NCBI RefSeq assembly: GCF_000425065.1
Contig: NZ_KE384300.1
Location: 534,559-598,558 of the forward strand
DNA from: Actinomadura rifamycini DSM 43936
GTDB lineage: Bacteria > Actinomycetota > Actinomycetes > Streptosporangiales > Streptosporangiaceae
Length of the DNA: 64,000 bases
Direction of reading: 5' to 3'
Shown: positions 31,022 through 39,041 of the stretch, in pieces
Numbering within the stretch: position 1 is the first letter of the stretch
How the letters are laid out: the number at the start of each line of letters is the position of its first letter
Notes under the pieces: generated by a model
The model's database searches: none
The model's input: only the letters and a program-made list of their open reading frames with translations
What the model was told of the DNA's origin: nothing
Made by a program: the position numbers and the translations under genes

Positions 31022-32116
31022 ATGAGGGTTGTCCTGGCCGGCGGCGGCACCGCCGGACACATCGAGCCCGCCCTGGCCCTCGCGGACGCGCTGCGCCGCA
31101 ACGACCCGAACACCGGGATCGTGTGCCTGGGGACCGAGCGCGGCCTGGAGACCCGGCTGGTCCCGCAGCGGGGGTACGAGCTCGCCCTGATCCCGCCGGT
31201 GCCGCTGCCGCGCACGCTGACCCCCCAGCTGCTGACGGTGCCCGGACGGCTGCGCGGCGCGATCAACGCGGCGGCGTCCGTCATCGACCAGGCGCAGGCC
31301 GACGTCCTCGTCGGCTTCGGCGGCTACGTCGCCACGCCCGGCTACCTCGCCGCCCGCAAGCGCAAGATCCCGATCATCGTGCACGAGGCCAACCCCAAGC
31401 CGGGCCTCGCCAACAAGCTCGGCGCCCGGTTCACCGAGCACGTCGCGGTGTCGCACGCCGACTCGCCGCTGCCCAACCCGACGTTCGTCGGGATCCCGCT
31501 GCGCCGCGAGATCGCCACGCTGGACCGGCTCGCGATGGGCGACAAGGCCCGCTCGTACTTCGGCCTGCTGCCCGACCTGCCCACCCTGCTGATCTTCGGC
31601 GGGTCGCAGGGCGCCCGGTCGCTCAACCAGGCCGCGGTGGCCGCCGCGCCGTACTTCCGGCAGGCCGGCATCCAGGTGCTGCACATCGTCGGGCCGAAGA
31701 ACACCGAGGAGCCCGAACCGGTGTCGGGCGGACCACAGTACGTGACCATCCCTTACTGTGACCGCATGGACCTCGCCTACGCCGCCGCCGACATGGCCAT
31801 GTGCCGCGCCGGCGCGATGACCTGCGCGGAGCTGGCCGCGGTGGCGCTGCCCGCGGTGTACGTGCCGCTGCCCATCGGCAACGGCGAGCAGCGGCTGAAC
31901 GCCGAGCCGATCGTGGCCGCCGGCGGCGGGCTGCTCGTCGACAACGCCGAGCTGTCGCCCGACTGGATCGCGCACAACCTGCTGCCCGTCCTGGCCGACC
32001 CGGCCCGCGTCGCGAACATGTCGGAGGCCGCCGGGCGGATGGGCCGCCGCGACGCCGACGCGGCGCTCGCGCAGATGGTGTACGACGTGGTCCGCTCGGC
32101 GGGCGCCGCGCGATGA
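31022..32116 (+). CDS. murG: UDP-N-acetylglucosamine--lipid I GlcNAc transferase
   Basis: 364 aa GT-B enzyme that makes lipid II at the inner membrane face. MRVVLAGGGTAGHIEPALALADAL (first G loop), VGFGGYVATPGYLAARKRKIPIIVHEANPKPGLANKL, LLIFGGSQGARSLNQAA (second G loop) and the UDP-GlcNAc site CRAGAMTCAELAAVALPAVYVPLPIGNGEQRLNAEP. ATG 31022 gives the family N-terminus; GAGGAG at 31004-31009 is 12 bases away. A TTG at 31010 would sit directly on the binding site. The stop overlaps murC as ATGA. Confidence 0.96.
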   Translation: MRVVLAGGGTAGHIEPALALADALRRNDPNTGIVCLGTERGLETRLVPQRGYELALIPPVPLPRTLTPQLLTVPGRLRGAINAAASVIDQAQADVLVGFGGYVATPGYLAARKRKIPIIVHEANPKPGLANKLGARFTEHVAVSHADSPLPNPTFVGIPLRREIATLDRLAMGDKARSYFGLLPDLPTLLIFGGSQGARSLNQAAVAAAPYFRQAGIQVLHIVGPKNTEEPEPVSGGPQYVTIPYCDRMDLAYAAADMAMCRAGAMTCAELAAVALPAVYVPLPIGNGEQRLNAEPIVAAGGGLLVDNAELSPDWIAHNLLPVLADPARVANMSEAAGRMGRRDADAALAQMVYDVVRSAGAAR

Positions 32117-33534
32117 GCCTGATCGATCCCAGCGAGGTGGTTCCGGCCGGGGAGCTCGGCCGGGTGCACTTCATCGCCATCGGGGGCGCCGGGATGTCGG
32201 GCATCGCCCGGATCATGCTGCGGCGCGGCATCCCCGTGTCCGGCAGCGACGCCCGCGACTCCGAGCTGCTCGCCCAGCTCGGCGGGATGGGCGCCGACGT
32301 GTTCGTCGGGCACGACGCCGCGCACCTCGGGGACGCCGACACGGTGGTGGTGTCGACCGCGATCCGCGACGGCAACCCCGAACTCGTCGCCGCGCGCGAG
32401 CGCGGCCTGCGGGTCCTGCACCGCTCCGCGGCGCTCGCCGCGCTGATGGCCGACCGCCGCGCCGTCGCGGTCGCCGGCACGCACGGCAAGACCACCACCA
32501 CGTCGATGCTCACGGTCGCGCTGCAGCACGCGGGCGCCGACCCGTCCTACTGCATCGGCGGGCAGCTCGTCACGACCGGCCTCGGCGCCGACGAAGGCAC
32601 CGGCGACGTGTTCGTCGCCGAGGCCGACGAGAGCGACGGGTCGTTCCTGATGTACACGCCGCGCATCGCCGTGATCACCAACGTCGAGGCCGACCACCTC
32701 GACAACTACGGCGGCTTCGAGAAGGTCAAGGAGAACTTCGCCCGCTTCGTCGACCGCGTCGAACCGGGCGGGACGCTCGTCGCCGGCGCCGACGACCCGG
32801 TCGCGATGGACCTGGCCGAGCGCGCGCGCGAACGGGGCCTGACCGTCCGGACGTACGGGGAGGCGGAGGGCGCCGACCTGCGCGTGACCGGATTCACCCC
32901 CCGCGGCCTCGGCTCCCGGTTCCGGATCGACGGGGTCGGCGAGGTCGCGCTCGGCGTGCCGGGCCGGCACAACGCGCTCAACGCCACCGCCGTCGTCGCG
33001 GTCGCGCAGGCCCTCGGGCTGGACGACGCCGCGGTGCGGGACGGCCTCGCCGCGTTCGGCGGCGCGATGCGGCGGCTGGAGCCCAAGGGCGAGGCGGGCG
33101 GCGTGGAGGTGTTCGACAGCTACGCCCACCACCCGACCGAAGTGACCGCCGACCTGGACGCCACCCGCGACTACACGCGCGAGAAGGGCGGCCCGGGGGA
33201 CGATGGGCCCCGCATCATCGCGGTGTTCCAGCCGCACCTGTACAGCCGCACCCGCTTCTTCGCCGACGAGTTCGGCGCCGCGCTCGGCCTCGCCGACGTC
33301 GCGGTCGTCCTCGACGTGTACGGCGCCCGCGAGGACCCGGAACCGGGCGTCACCGGCAAGCTCGTCGCCGACGCCGTCCCGCCGGGCACCGAGACCGTGT
33401 ACGCGCCCGTCCGGGACGACGTGCCCGGGATCGTGGCGTCGCTGGCCCGGCCCGGCGACCTCGCCATCACGCTGGGCGCGGGGGACGTCACCGCCCTCGG
33501 CCCGCTCATCCTGGAGCGCCTCGCGTCCCGCTGA
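32113..33534 (+). CDS. murC: UDP-N-acetylmuramate--L-alanine ligase
   Basis: 473 aa. RVHFIAIGGAGMSGIARIMLRRG (N-terminal nucleotide-binding domain), ATP loop AVAGTHGKTTTTSML, VAEADESDGSFLMYTPRIAVITNVEADHLDNYG, the SYAHHPTEV motif and FQPHLYSRTRFFADEF. It adds L-Ala to UDP-MurNAc. The ATG overlaps the murG stop. After the stop lies a 229-base gap with repeats and a hairpin, so ftsQ may be a separate transcript. Confidence 0.96.
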   Translation: MSLIDPSEVVPAGELGRVHFIAIGGAGMSGIARIMLRRGIPVSGSDARDSELLAQLGGMGADVFVGHDAAHLGDADTVVVSTAIRDGNPELVAARERGLRVLHRSAALAALMADRRAVAVAGTHGKTTTTSMLTVALQHAGADPSYCIGGQLVTTGLGADEGTGDVFVAEADESDGSFLMYTPRIAVITNVEADHLDNYGGFEKVKENFARFVDRVEPGGTLVAGADDPVAMDLAERARERGLTVRTYGEAEGADLRVTGFTPRGLGSRFRIDGVGEVALGVPGRHNALNATAVVAVAQALGLDDAAVRDGLAAFGGAMRRLEPKGEAGGVEVFDSYAHHPTEVTADLDATRDYTREKGGPGDDGPRIIAVFQPHLYSRTRFFADEFGAALGLADVAVVLDVYGAREDPEPGVTGKLVADAVPPGTETVYAPVRDDVPGIVASLARPGDLAITLGAGDVTALGPLILERLASR

Positions 33535-33658
33535 CCGACGTCCGGAGCGAAGCGGAGGACGGCGGTCAGCTGTTTTTGTCGGGGGGTGTGGGGGGTTGTC
33601 CCCCCACTGGTGTGGCGACCGACGTCCGGAGCGGAGCGGAGGACGGCGGGCGGCTGTT
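33533..33658. repeat. Pair of 42-bp direct repeats flanking a hairpin, murC-ftsQ gap
   Basis: Copy 1 (33533-33574) and copy 2 (33617-33658) match over 42 bp with 3 differences; the core GACCGACGTCCGGAGCG is identical. Copy 1 begins inside the murC stop codon. The 42-bp space between them contains a strong hairpin. A related string (TGACGTCCGCCGGCGAGCGG) follows efp at 10831. The repeats could be a duplicated extragenic element. Confidence 0.75.
33588..33607 (+). terminator. Hairpin between murC and ftsQ
   Basis: GTGGGGGG-TTGT-CCCCCCAC, a perfect 8-bp stem with a 4-base loop, 54 bases after the murC stop. It has no downstream T-tract, though a T5 lies just upstream. It may be a terminator or attenuator that lowers read-through into ftsQ. 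Confidence 0.5.
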
Positions 33659-33763
33659 CGGGCCCGCGTCATGGGAGCAGTCGACGGTGTCGGGGCGCGG
33701 GGGTGACACGCCGGGGGCGGCGCGGTCGGCGGCCGGCCGCGGCATCACTGCCAAGCTTGGGTC

Positions 33764-34552
33764 ATGAGCGAGTCGCGCACGGGTCGGCGCGAGCCCGACA
33801 GGGAGGCCGACATCGACGCCGACATCGACGCCGACATCGAGCCGGGGGCGGAACCCGAGGCGGAAGCGCGGGCGGGGAGCCGCTGGAAGGCGGTGTTCGT
33901 CGCGCTGCTGGTCGTCGGGATGCTCGGCGCGGTGACGTGGGTGCTGCTCGGCTCGCGCCTGCTGGTGGTGCGGCACGTGGAGGTGAGCGGCACCGACCTG
34001 GCGCCGCGCGACCGGATCACGGCCGCCGCCGGCGTCGCCCTGGGCGTGCCGATGGCGCGGCTCGACACCGGCGAGATCCGCGCCCGCGTGGAGCGGCTGC
34101 GCGAGGTCGAGTCGGCCGAGGTCGAACGGCGCTGGCCGGGCACGGTCCGGATCGTCGTGGACGAGCGCGTCCCCGTCGCGGTGTTCGAGCACGGCGGGCG
34201 GTACCACCGGATCGACGGGCACGGCGTGGTCGTCGCCGACGGCACGGCCCGCCCGTCGGGGCTGCCCACGCTGAGCGTCGGCGCGCCCGGGCCGTCCGAC
34301 GCGTCGACCCTCGCGGCCCTGCGCGTCCTCACCGTCCTGCCGGACGCGCTGCGCGGGCTGGTCGCCGAGGTCGAGGCGACCGCGCCCGAGACCGTCACCC
34401 TGTACCTGAACGACGGGCGGACGGTCGTGTGGGGCGCGGCCGAACGGGCCGAGGAGAAGGTCAGGCTGCTGGAGGCCCTGCAGCGGACCGCGGCGGGACG
34501 CGCCGTCCAGAAGGTGGACGTCAGCTCGCCGGACGTCCTCATGACGAGCTGA
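33764..34552 (+). CDS. ftsQ: Cell division protein FtsQ
   Basis: 262 aa bitopic protein. The cytoplasmic tail holds an acidic repeat (EADIDADIDADIEPGAEPEAEA, about residues 14-36). The membrane helix is about 44-64 (AVFVALLVVGMLGAVTWVLLGS), then POTRA (LLVVRHVEVSGTDLAPRDRITAAAGVALGVPMARLDTGEI) and the FtsQ domain (RRWPGTVRIVVDERVPVAVFEHGGRYHRIDGHGVVV). It recruits FtsL/FtsB. It stands apart from murC and 476 bases before ftsZ. Confidence 0.93.
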   Translation: MSESRTGRREPDREADIDADIDADIEPGAEPEAEARAGSRWKAVFVALLVVGMLGAVTWVLLGSRLLVVRHVEVSGTDLAPRDRITAAAGVALGVPMARLDTGEIRARVERLREVESAEVERRWPGTVRIVVDERVPVAVFEHGGRYHRIDGHGVVVADGTARPSGLPTLSVGAPGPSDASTLAALRVLTVLPDALRGLVAEVEATAPETVTLYLNDGRTVVWGAAERAEEKVRLLEALQRTAAGRAVQKVDVSSPDVLMTS

Positions 34553-34813
34553 CCTCGCGGCCGGTTCGGGAGACGGTTCGGCTCCGGTGCGTGTGTCGGA
34601 GCGCGCGGCGCCGTCCGATGGGGCACGCTGGACGGGCCGGCCGCGCACGGGGCCGGTGGATTGGGACGGCAGAGACCGATGATTCGGACGTTGTACGGCG
34701 GGACGGTGCGGGGAACGGCCCCCGTGGGAGGATGTCTCCCGCACCGAGGGCGTCGCCAACCTGGGCAAACCGGCGCTGAGTGCGACACGCCGGTGGAGTT
34801 CGGGGGAGGTTAG
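34553..34813. other. Gap after ftsQ, no gene seen
   Basis: I find no coding region or strong hairpin in this part of the ftsQ-ftsZ gap; the promoter elements lie further right. Confidence 0.5.
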
Positions 34814-34843
34814 TTGACCCTGGCGGTAAGGCCGCCCTACTGT
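34814..34843 (+). promoter_or_regulatory. Candidate ftsZ promoter with inverted repeat in the spacer
   Basis: TTGACC (34814-34819), an 18-bp spacer and TACTGT (34838-34843). The spacer carries an inverted repeat GGCGG-TAAGG-CCGCC (34822-34836) that could be an operator. It gives a 5' leader of about 180 bases before the ftsZ GTG. Multiple promoters upstream of ftsZ are known in Streptomyces. Confidence 0.55.
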
Positions 34844-34860
34844 CCGTATCAGTCCTCAGG

Positions 34861-34902
34861 TTGACATAACTGTAAGCCTCAAGTTGAGGGTGAGGGTTGA
34901 GG
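34861..34902 (+). promoter_or_regulatory. TTGACA box and CCTCAA-G-TTGAGG palindrome upstream of ftsZ
   Basis: A perfect -35-like TTGACA (34861-34866) is followed by the 13-bp palindrome CCTCAAGTTGAGG (34877-34889) and a further GTTGAGG copy (34896-34902), 13 bp after the first. No good -10 is at the right distance. The AT-rich, symmetrical sequence suggests a protein-binding site, or an RNA hairpin if the upstream promoter is used. Confidence 0.4.
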
Positions 34903-35028
34903 CGGCCCGGTCCGGCGGACCGGACGCTCCGGCTCGCGCCAATTGCACACAGGTCAGGAAACACCGCGGCGGCACGGTCGGCAGACCGGTCAGGCGGTCG
35001 GATAGAGCGAGCGGAAAGGCCCCTCGTC

Positions 35029-36558
35029 GTGGCAGCACCGCAGAACTACCTCGCGGTCATCAAGGTCGTCGGCATCGGCGGCGGCGGCGTCAACGCCGTC
35101 AACCGGATGATCGAGGAGGGACTCAAGGGCGTCGAGTTCATCGCTATCAACACGGACGCCCAGGCGCTGCTGATGAGTGACGCCGACGTGAAACTGGACG
35201 TGGGCCGGGAGCTCACCCGGGGCCTCGGCGCCGGCGCGAACCCGGACGTGGGCCGCAAGGCGGCCGAGGACCACCGGGAGGAGATCGAGGAGGTCCTCAA
35301 GGGCGCCGACATGGTGTTCGTCACCGCCGGTGAGGGCGGCGGCACCGGCACCGGCGGCGCGCCCGTCGTCGCCAACATCGCGCGCTCGCTGGGCGCCCTG
35401 ACGATCGGCGTGGTCACCCGCCCGTTCAGCTTCGAGGGCAAGCGCCGCGCGATGCAGGCCGAGGCCGGCATCGAGACGCTGCGCGACGAGGTCGACACCC
35501 TCATCGTCATCCCCAACGACCGGCTGCTGTCGATCTCCGACCGGCAGGTCAGCGTCCTCGACGCCTTCAAGGCCGCCGACCAGGTGCTCCTGTCCGGTGT
35601 CCAGGGCATCACCGACCTGATCACCACCCCGGGCCTGATCAACCTGGACTTCGCGGACGTCAAGTCCGTCATGTCCGGGGCCGGCTCGGCGCTCATGGGC
35701 ATCGGCTCCGCGCGCGGCGACGACCGCAGCGTCGCGGCGGCCGAGATGGCGATCTCCAGCCCGCTGCTGGAGGCCAGCATCGACGGCGCCCACGGCGTGC
35801 TGCTGTCGATCTCCGGCGGTTCCGACCTGGGCCTGTTCGAGATCAACGAGGCCGCCCAGCTCGTGTCGAACGCCGCGGCGACCGACGCCAACATCATCTT
35901 CGGCGCGGTCATCGACGACGCGCTCGGCGACGAGGTCCGCGTCACGGTGATCGCCGCGGGGTTCGACGAGGGCCGCCCCACGAAGCCGGCCCCGGAGCCG
36001 GACCACCGTAAGACGCCCCCGCCGCCGCGCCCGGCACCGCCGCCGCCCCCGAGCTCCGCGCCGGCGCCCGCCGCGCCCGCCCCCGCGGCGCCGCAGAACC
36101 CGATCCCGAGCCGGGTCGGGCGCTCGGACGCGACCGGCCCGCAGCAGGCCCCGCAGCACGGGCAGCAGCACGCGCAGCAGACGGTCGCGCAGGCCGCCGC
36201 CGCTCCGCAGCCGCCCGCCCAGCCGCCGGCCCCGGCGCCGCGGACCGAGCCCGAGCGGCCCCAGCCGCCCGCGCCGCCCGCCGCCGACGACCGTCCGGTC
36301 GCCGGCCGGCCCGCGCCCCGCGACGAGGCCGCGCACAGCCCCCCGCCGGCCGAGCCCCCGGCGCAGCCCGCCGACCAGCGCGCCGGCGAGCAGCCGCAGC
36401 GTCCGCCCGCCCCGCGCCCCGCCGCCGACCAGCCCTCGCGCGTGCACGCCGGCGAGAACGACGGCGGCCCCGCCGCCTCCGGCAAGCGCCCGCCGCGCCG
36501 CGTCGTGTTCGACGAGGAGGACGACCTCGACGTCCCCGACTTCCTGAAGGGACCGTGA
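35029..36558 (+). CDS. ftsZ: Cell division protein FtsZ
   Basis: 509 aa tubulin-like GTPase. The N-terminal domain has GIGGGGVNAVNRMI and the tubulin signature FVTAGEGGGTGTGGAPVVA (about residues 100-117); the T7 loop is GLINLDFADVKSVM. The globular part ends near residue 318 (VTVIAAGFDEGRP). A very long Pro/Ala/Gln-rich linker of about 165 residues follows, then the C-terminal peptide DDLDVPDFLKGP that binds SepF and other partners. Most actinobacterial FtsZ proteins are 390-480 aa, so the linker is long. GTG 35029 follows GGAAAGG; the stop overlaps pgeF as GTGA. Confidence 0.97.
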   Translation: MAAPQNYLAVIKVVGIGGGGVNAVNRMIEEGLKGVEFIAINTDAQALLMSDADVKLDVGRELTRGLGAGANPDVGRKAAEDHREEIEEVLKGADMVFVTAGEGGGTGTGGAPVVANIARSLGALTIGVVTRPFSFEGKRRAMQAEAGIETLRDEVDTLIVIPNDRLLSISDRQVSVLDAFKAADQVLLSGVQGITDLITTPGLINLDFADVKSVMSGAGSALMGIGSARGDDRSVAAAEMAISSPLLEASIDGAHGVLLSISGGSDLGLFEINEAAQLVSNAAATDANIIFGAVIDDALGDEVRVTVIAAGFDEGRPTKPAPEPDHRKTPPPPRPAPPPPPSSAPAPAAPAPAAPQNPIPSRVGRSDATGPQQAPQHGQQHAQQTVAQAAAAPQPPAQPPAPAPRTEPERPQPPAPPAADDRPVAGRPAPRDEAAHSPPPAEPPAQPADQRAGEQPQRPPAPRPAADQPSRVHAGENDGGPAASGKRPPRRVVFDEEDDLDVPDFLKGP

Positions 36559-37346
36559 CCCCCATCCACGGCGACACCGCCCCCGACGGCTCCGGCTCCG
36601 CCGCCTTCGCCTTCGCCCTCGGCGACGGCGTCCGCGCGGCGTTCACCGGCCGCGCCGGAGGCGTGAGCGAAGCCCCCTTCGACTCCCTCAACCTCGGCGG
36701 CGCGGTCGGCGACGACCCCGCCGCCGTCCGCGGCAACCGGAAGCGGGCCGCCGCCCGCCTCGGCGTCGATCCCGCGCGCACCGTCTGGATGCGGCAGGTG
36801 CACGGCGCCGACGTCGCGTACGTCACCGCCCCCGAAGACCTCGCCGACACCCCCGTCGACGCGATCGTCACGACCGTCCCCGGCCTCGCCCTCGCGGTCC
36901 TGGTCGCCGACTGCGCCCCCGTCCTGCTGGCCGACCCCGCCGCCGGCGTCGTCGGCGCCGCGCACTCCGGCCGCCCCGGCACCGCCGCGGGGGTCGTCCC
37001 CGCGCTGCTGGACCGGATGCGCGAGCACGGCGCCGACCCGTCCCGGACGGCCGCCGCCATCGGCCCCGCCGCGTGCGGCGGGTGCTACGAGGTCCCGGCC
37101 GCGATGCGCGACGAGGTCGCCGCCGCCGTGCCCGCCGCGCGCGCCACCACGTCCCGCGGCACCCCCGGGCTCGACATCCGCGCGGGCATCGCCGCGCAGC
37201 TCGCCGCGGCGGGCGTCACCGACGTCCGGACCGACCCCCGCTGCACCATCGAGGACCCGGACCTCTTCTCCTACCGCCGCGACGGCCGCACCGGCCGGTT
37301 CGCCGGCTACGTCTGGCTGACCGAACGCGAGGAACGCCCCCAGTGA
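36555..37346 (+). CDS. pgeF: Peptidoglycan editing factor PgeF (YfiH/laccase-domain family)
   Basis: 263 aa. The metal-site motifs of the family are present: RQVHGADVAYV (His), LVADCAPVLLADP (Cys) and GAAHSGRPGTAAGVV (His), plus GPAACGGCYEVPAAM. Members are known as polyphenol oxidase, purine nucleoside phosphorylase or a factor that keeps L-Ser out of the stem peptide. The position next to ftsZ is conserved in actinobacteria. Both ends overlap neighbours by 4 bases. Confidence 0.92.
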   Translation: MTPIHGDTAPDGSGSAAFAFALGDGVRAAFTGRAGGVSEAPFDSLNLGGAVGDDPAAVRGNRKRAAARLGVDPARTVWMRQVHGADVAYVTAPEDLADTPVDAIVTTVPGLALAVLVADCAPVLLADPAAGVVGAAHSGRPGTAAGVVPALLDRMREHGADPSRTAAAIGPAACGGCYEVPAAMRDEVAAAVPAARATTSRGTPGLDIRAGIAAQLAAAGVTDVRTDPRCTIEDPDLFSYRRDGRTGRFAGYVWLTEREERPQ

Positions 37347-38056
37347 CCCCCGACGAGCGCCGCGCCGAACTGGCCGACGCCCTCGCCGCCGTCCGCGCGC
37401 GGGTCGCCGCCGCCTGCGCCGCCGCGGGCCGCGCCGAGGACGAGATCACGCTGATCGCGGTGACGAAGACCTTCCCCGCGTCCGACGTGCGGCTGCTGGC
37501 CGGACTCGGCCTCACCGAAGTCGGCGAGAACCGCGACCAGGAGGCCCGCCCGAAGGCCGCCGACTGCGCCGACCTGCCCCTCACCTGGCACTTCGTCGGC
37601 CGCCTGCAGACGAACAAGGCCCGCGCCGTCGCGGGCTACGCCGACGTCGTCCACTCGGTGGACCGGGCCCGCCTCGTCCGCGCGCTGTCGGACGCCGCCG
37701 ACCGCGCCGGCCGGACGCTGCGCTGTCTGGTGCAGGTCTCCCTGGACGAGGCCGAACGGCGGGAGGGGCGCGGCGGCGCCGCACCCGGGGACGTCCCGGG
37801 CCTCGCCGACGCGATCGCGGAGGCCCCCGGGCTGGACCTCGGCGGGGTGATGGCGGTCGCGCCGCTCGGCGCCGACCCGGCGCCCGCGTTCGACCGGCTC
37901 GCGGAGGTCGCGGCGGGGGTCCGCCGAAACCATCCGGGTGCTTCGATCGTTTCCGCGGGTATGAGCGGTGATCTGGAACAGGCGATCGCGTGCGGCGCGA
38001 CACACCTCAGGATCGGTACGGCGTTGCTCGGCGGCCGACGGGCAATCGTCAGGTAA
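37343..38056 (+). CDS. YggS family PLP-binding protein
   Basis: 237 aa PLP homeostasis protein (YggS/PLPBP). The PLP lysine is in LIAVTKTFPASDVR (about residue 39). Others: VGENRDQEARPK, WHFVGRLQTNKAR and the phosphate loop SAGMSGDLEQAIACGATHLRIGTALLG. It is a single-domain TIM barrel without known catalytic activity. Its place between pgeF and sepF is conserved in Gram-positives. The GTG overlaps the pgeF stop. Confidence 0.95.
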   Translation: MTPDERRAELADALAAVRARVAAACAAAGRAEDEITLIAVTKTFPASDVRLLAGLGLTEVGENRDQEARPKAADCADLPLTWHFVGRLQTNKARAVAGYADVVHSVDRARLVRALSDAADRAGRTLRCLVQVSLDEAERREGRGGAAPGDVPGLADAIAEAPGLDLGGVMAVAPLGADPAPAFDRLAEVAAGVRRNHPGASIVSAGMSGDLEQAIACGATHLRIGTALLGGRRAIVR

Positions 38057-38158
38057 TGTCCCCCCAGTGGGACCTGCCGGAACGCGGGCCACGCAGACGG
38101 ACGGTCACCCGCGGCGACGGACGCGCCGGAGCCGCGGCCACAGGACACGGAGGGGCGT

Positions 38159-38686
38159 ATGGCCAGCGCGATGCGCAAGATGGCGGTCTACCTCGGCCTG
38201 GTGGAGGACGACCGTTACGACGACAGGTACGACGAGTACGACGTCTACGACGATGAGACCGACCCCGGGGAGGGGCGCCGCCGCGAGGACGAATCCGGCG
38301 GTCAGCTTACCCGAGCCGAGGACGAACCGGACCGTGATCGGGAGCATCACGCCCCGTCCACCGTCGAGCGACGCTCCGTGGCGCTCTACGAGAGCGGTAC
38401 CACCGACCTTGCGCGCATCACTACGCTGCACCCGAGGACCTACAACGAGGCGAGGACCATCGGGGAGCACTTCCGTGAGGGAACACCGGTGATCATGAAC
38501 CTGACCGAGATGGTCGACAGCGACGCCAAGCGTCTCGTCGATTTCGCGGCGGGTCTCGTGTTCGGCCTGCACGGGAGCATCGAGCGTGTTACGAACAAGG
38601 TGTTCCTCCTGTCGCCCGCCAACGTGGAGGTGACGGCGGAGGACAAGGCCCGTATGGCAGAACGAGGGTTCTTCAACCAGAGCTGA
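38159..38686 (+). CDS. sepF: Cell division protein SepF
   Basis: 175 aa. The N-terminal membrane-binding helix (MRKMAVYLGLVED) is followed by an acidic linker rich in Asp/Tyr (DDRYDDRYDEYDVYDDETD). The SepF core is RITTLHPRTYNEARTIGEHFREGTPVIMNLTEMVDSDAKRLVDFAAGLVFGLHGSIERVTNKVFLLSPANVEV. It anchors FtsZ to the membrane, the main anchor in actinobacteria, which lack FtsA. ATG 38159 follows GGAGGGG. Confidence 0.96.
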   Translation: MASAMRKMAVYLGLVEDDRYDDRYDEYDVYDDETDPGEGRRREDESGGQLTRAEDEPDRDREHHAPSTVERRSVALYESGTTDLARITTLHPRTYNEARTIGEHFREGTPVIMNLTEMVDSDAKRLVDFAAGLVFGLHGSIERVTNKVFLLSPANVEVTAEDKARMAERGFFNQS

Positions 38687-38707
38687 GATCCAGATGCGAG
38701 AGTATCC

Positions 38708-38992
38708 GTGAACATCGTTTGGGCCGCGATCGAGGCCGTACTGATCCTCTTCCTCCTGCTGCTGATCGGGAGGTTGATCCTGGAGCTCCTGCAGCAGTTC
38801 GCCCGGCAGTGGCGGCCGACGGGGGTGGTGCTGGTGATCGCCGAGACGGTCTACACCGTCACCGACCCGCCGCTGAAGTTCCTGAGGCGTTACATTCCGC
38901 CGGTACGGCTGGGTAACGTGTCGCTGGACCTCAGCTTCACCGTCCTCTTCTTTGTGGTCTGGATCTTGATCATCTTCGTACCGGGGCTCTGA
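38708..38992 (+). CDS. YggT family membrane protein
   Basis: 94 aa with two membrane helices (about 4-26 and 72-92). The family motif is in the loop: TDPPLKFLRRYIPPVRLGNVSLDLSFTVLF. YggT proteins are encoded between sepF and divIVA in many actinobacteria and Gram-positives; the role is unclear. GTG start 21 bases after the sepF stop. Confidence 0.93.
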   Translation: MNIVWAAIEAVLILFLLLLIGRLILELLQQFARQWRPTGVVLVIAETVYTVTDPPLKFLRRYIPPVRLGNVSLDLSFTVLFFVVWILIIFVPGL

Positions 38993-39041
38993 TCGGATAC
39001 CGTCCTTTGGGACAGACTCCAAGCGCGCCAAGGAGACGAAC

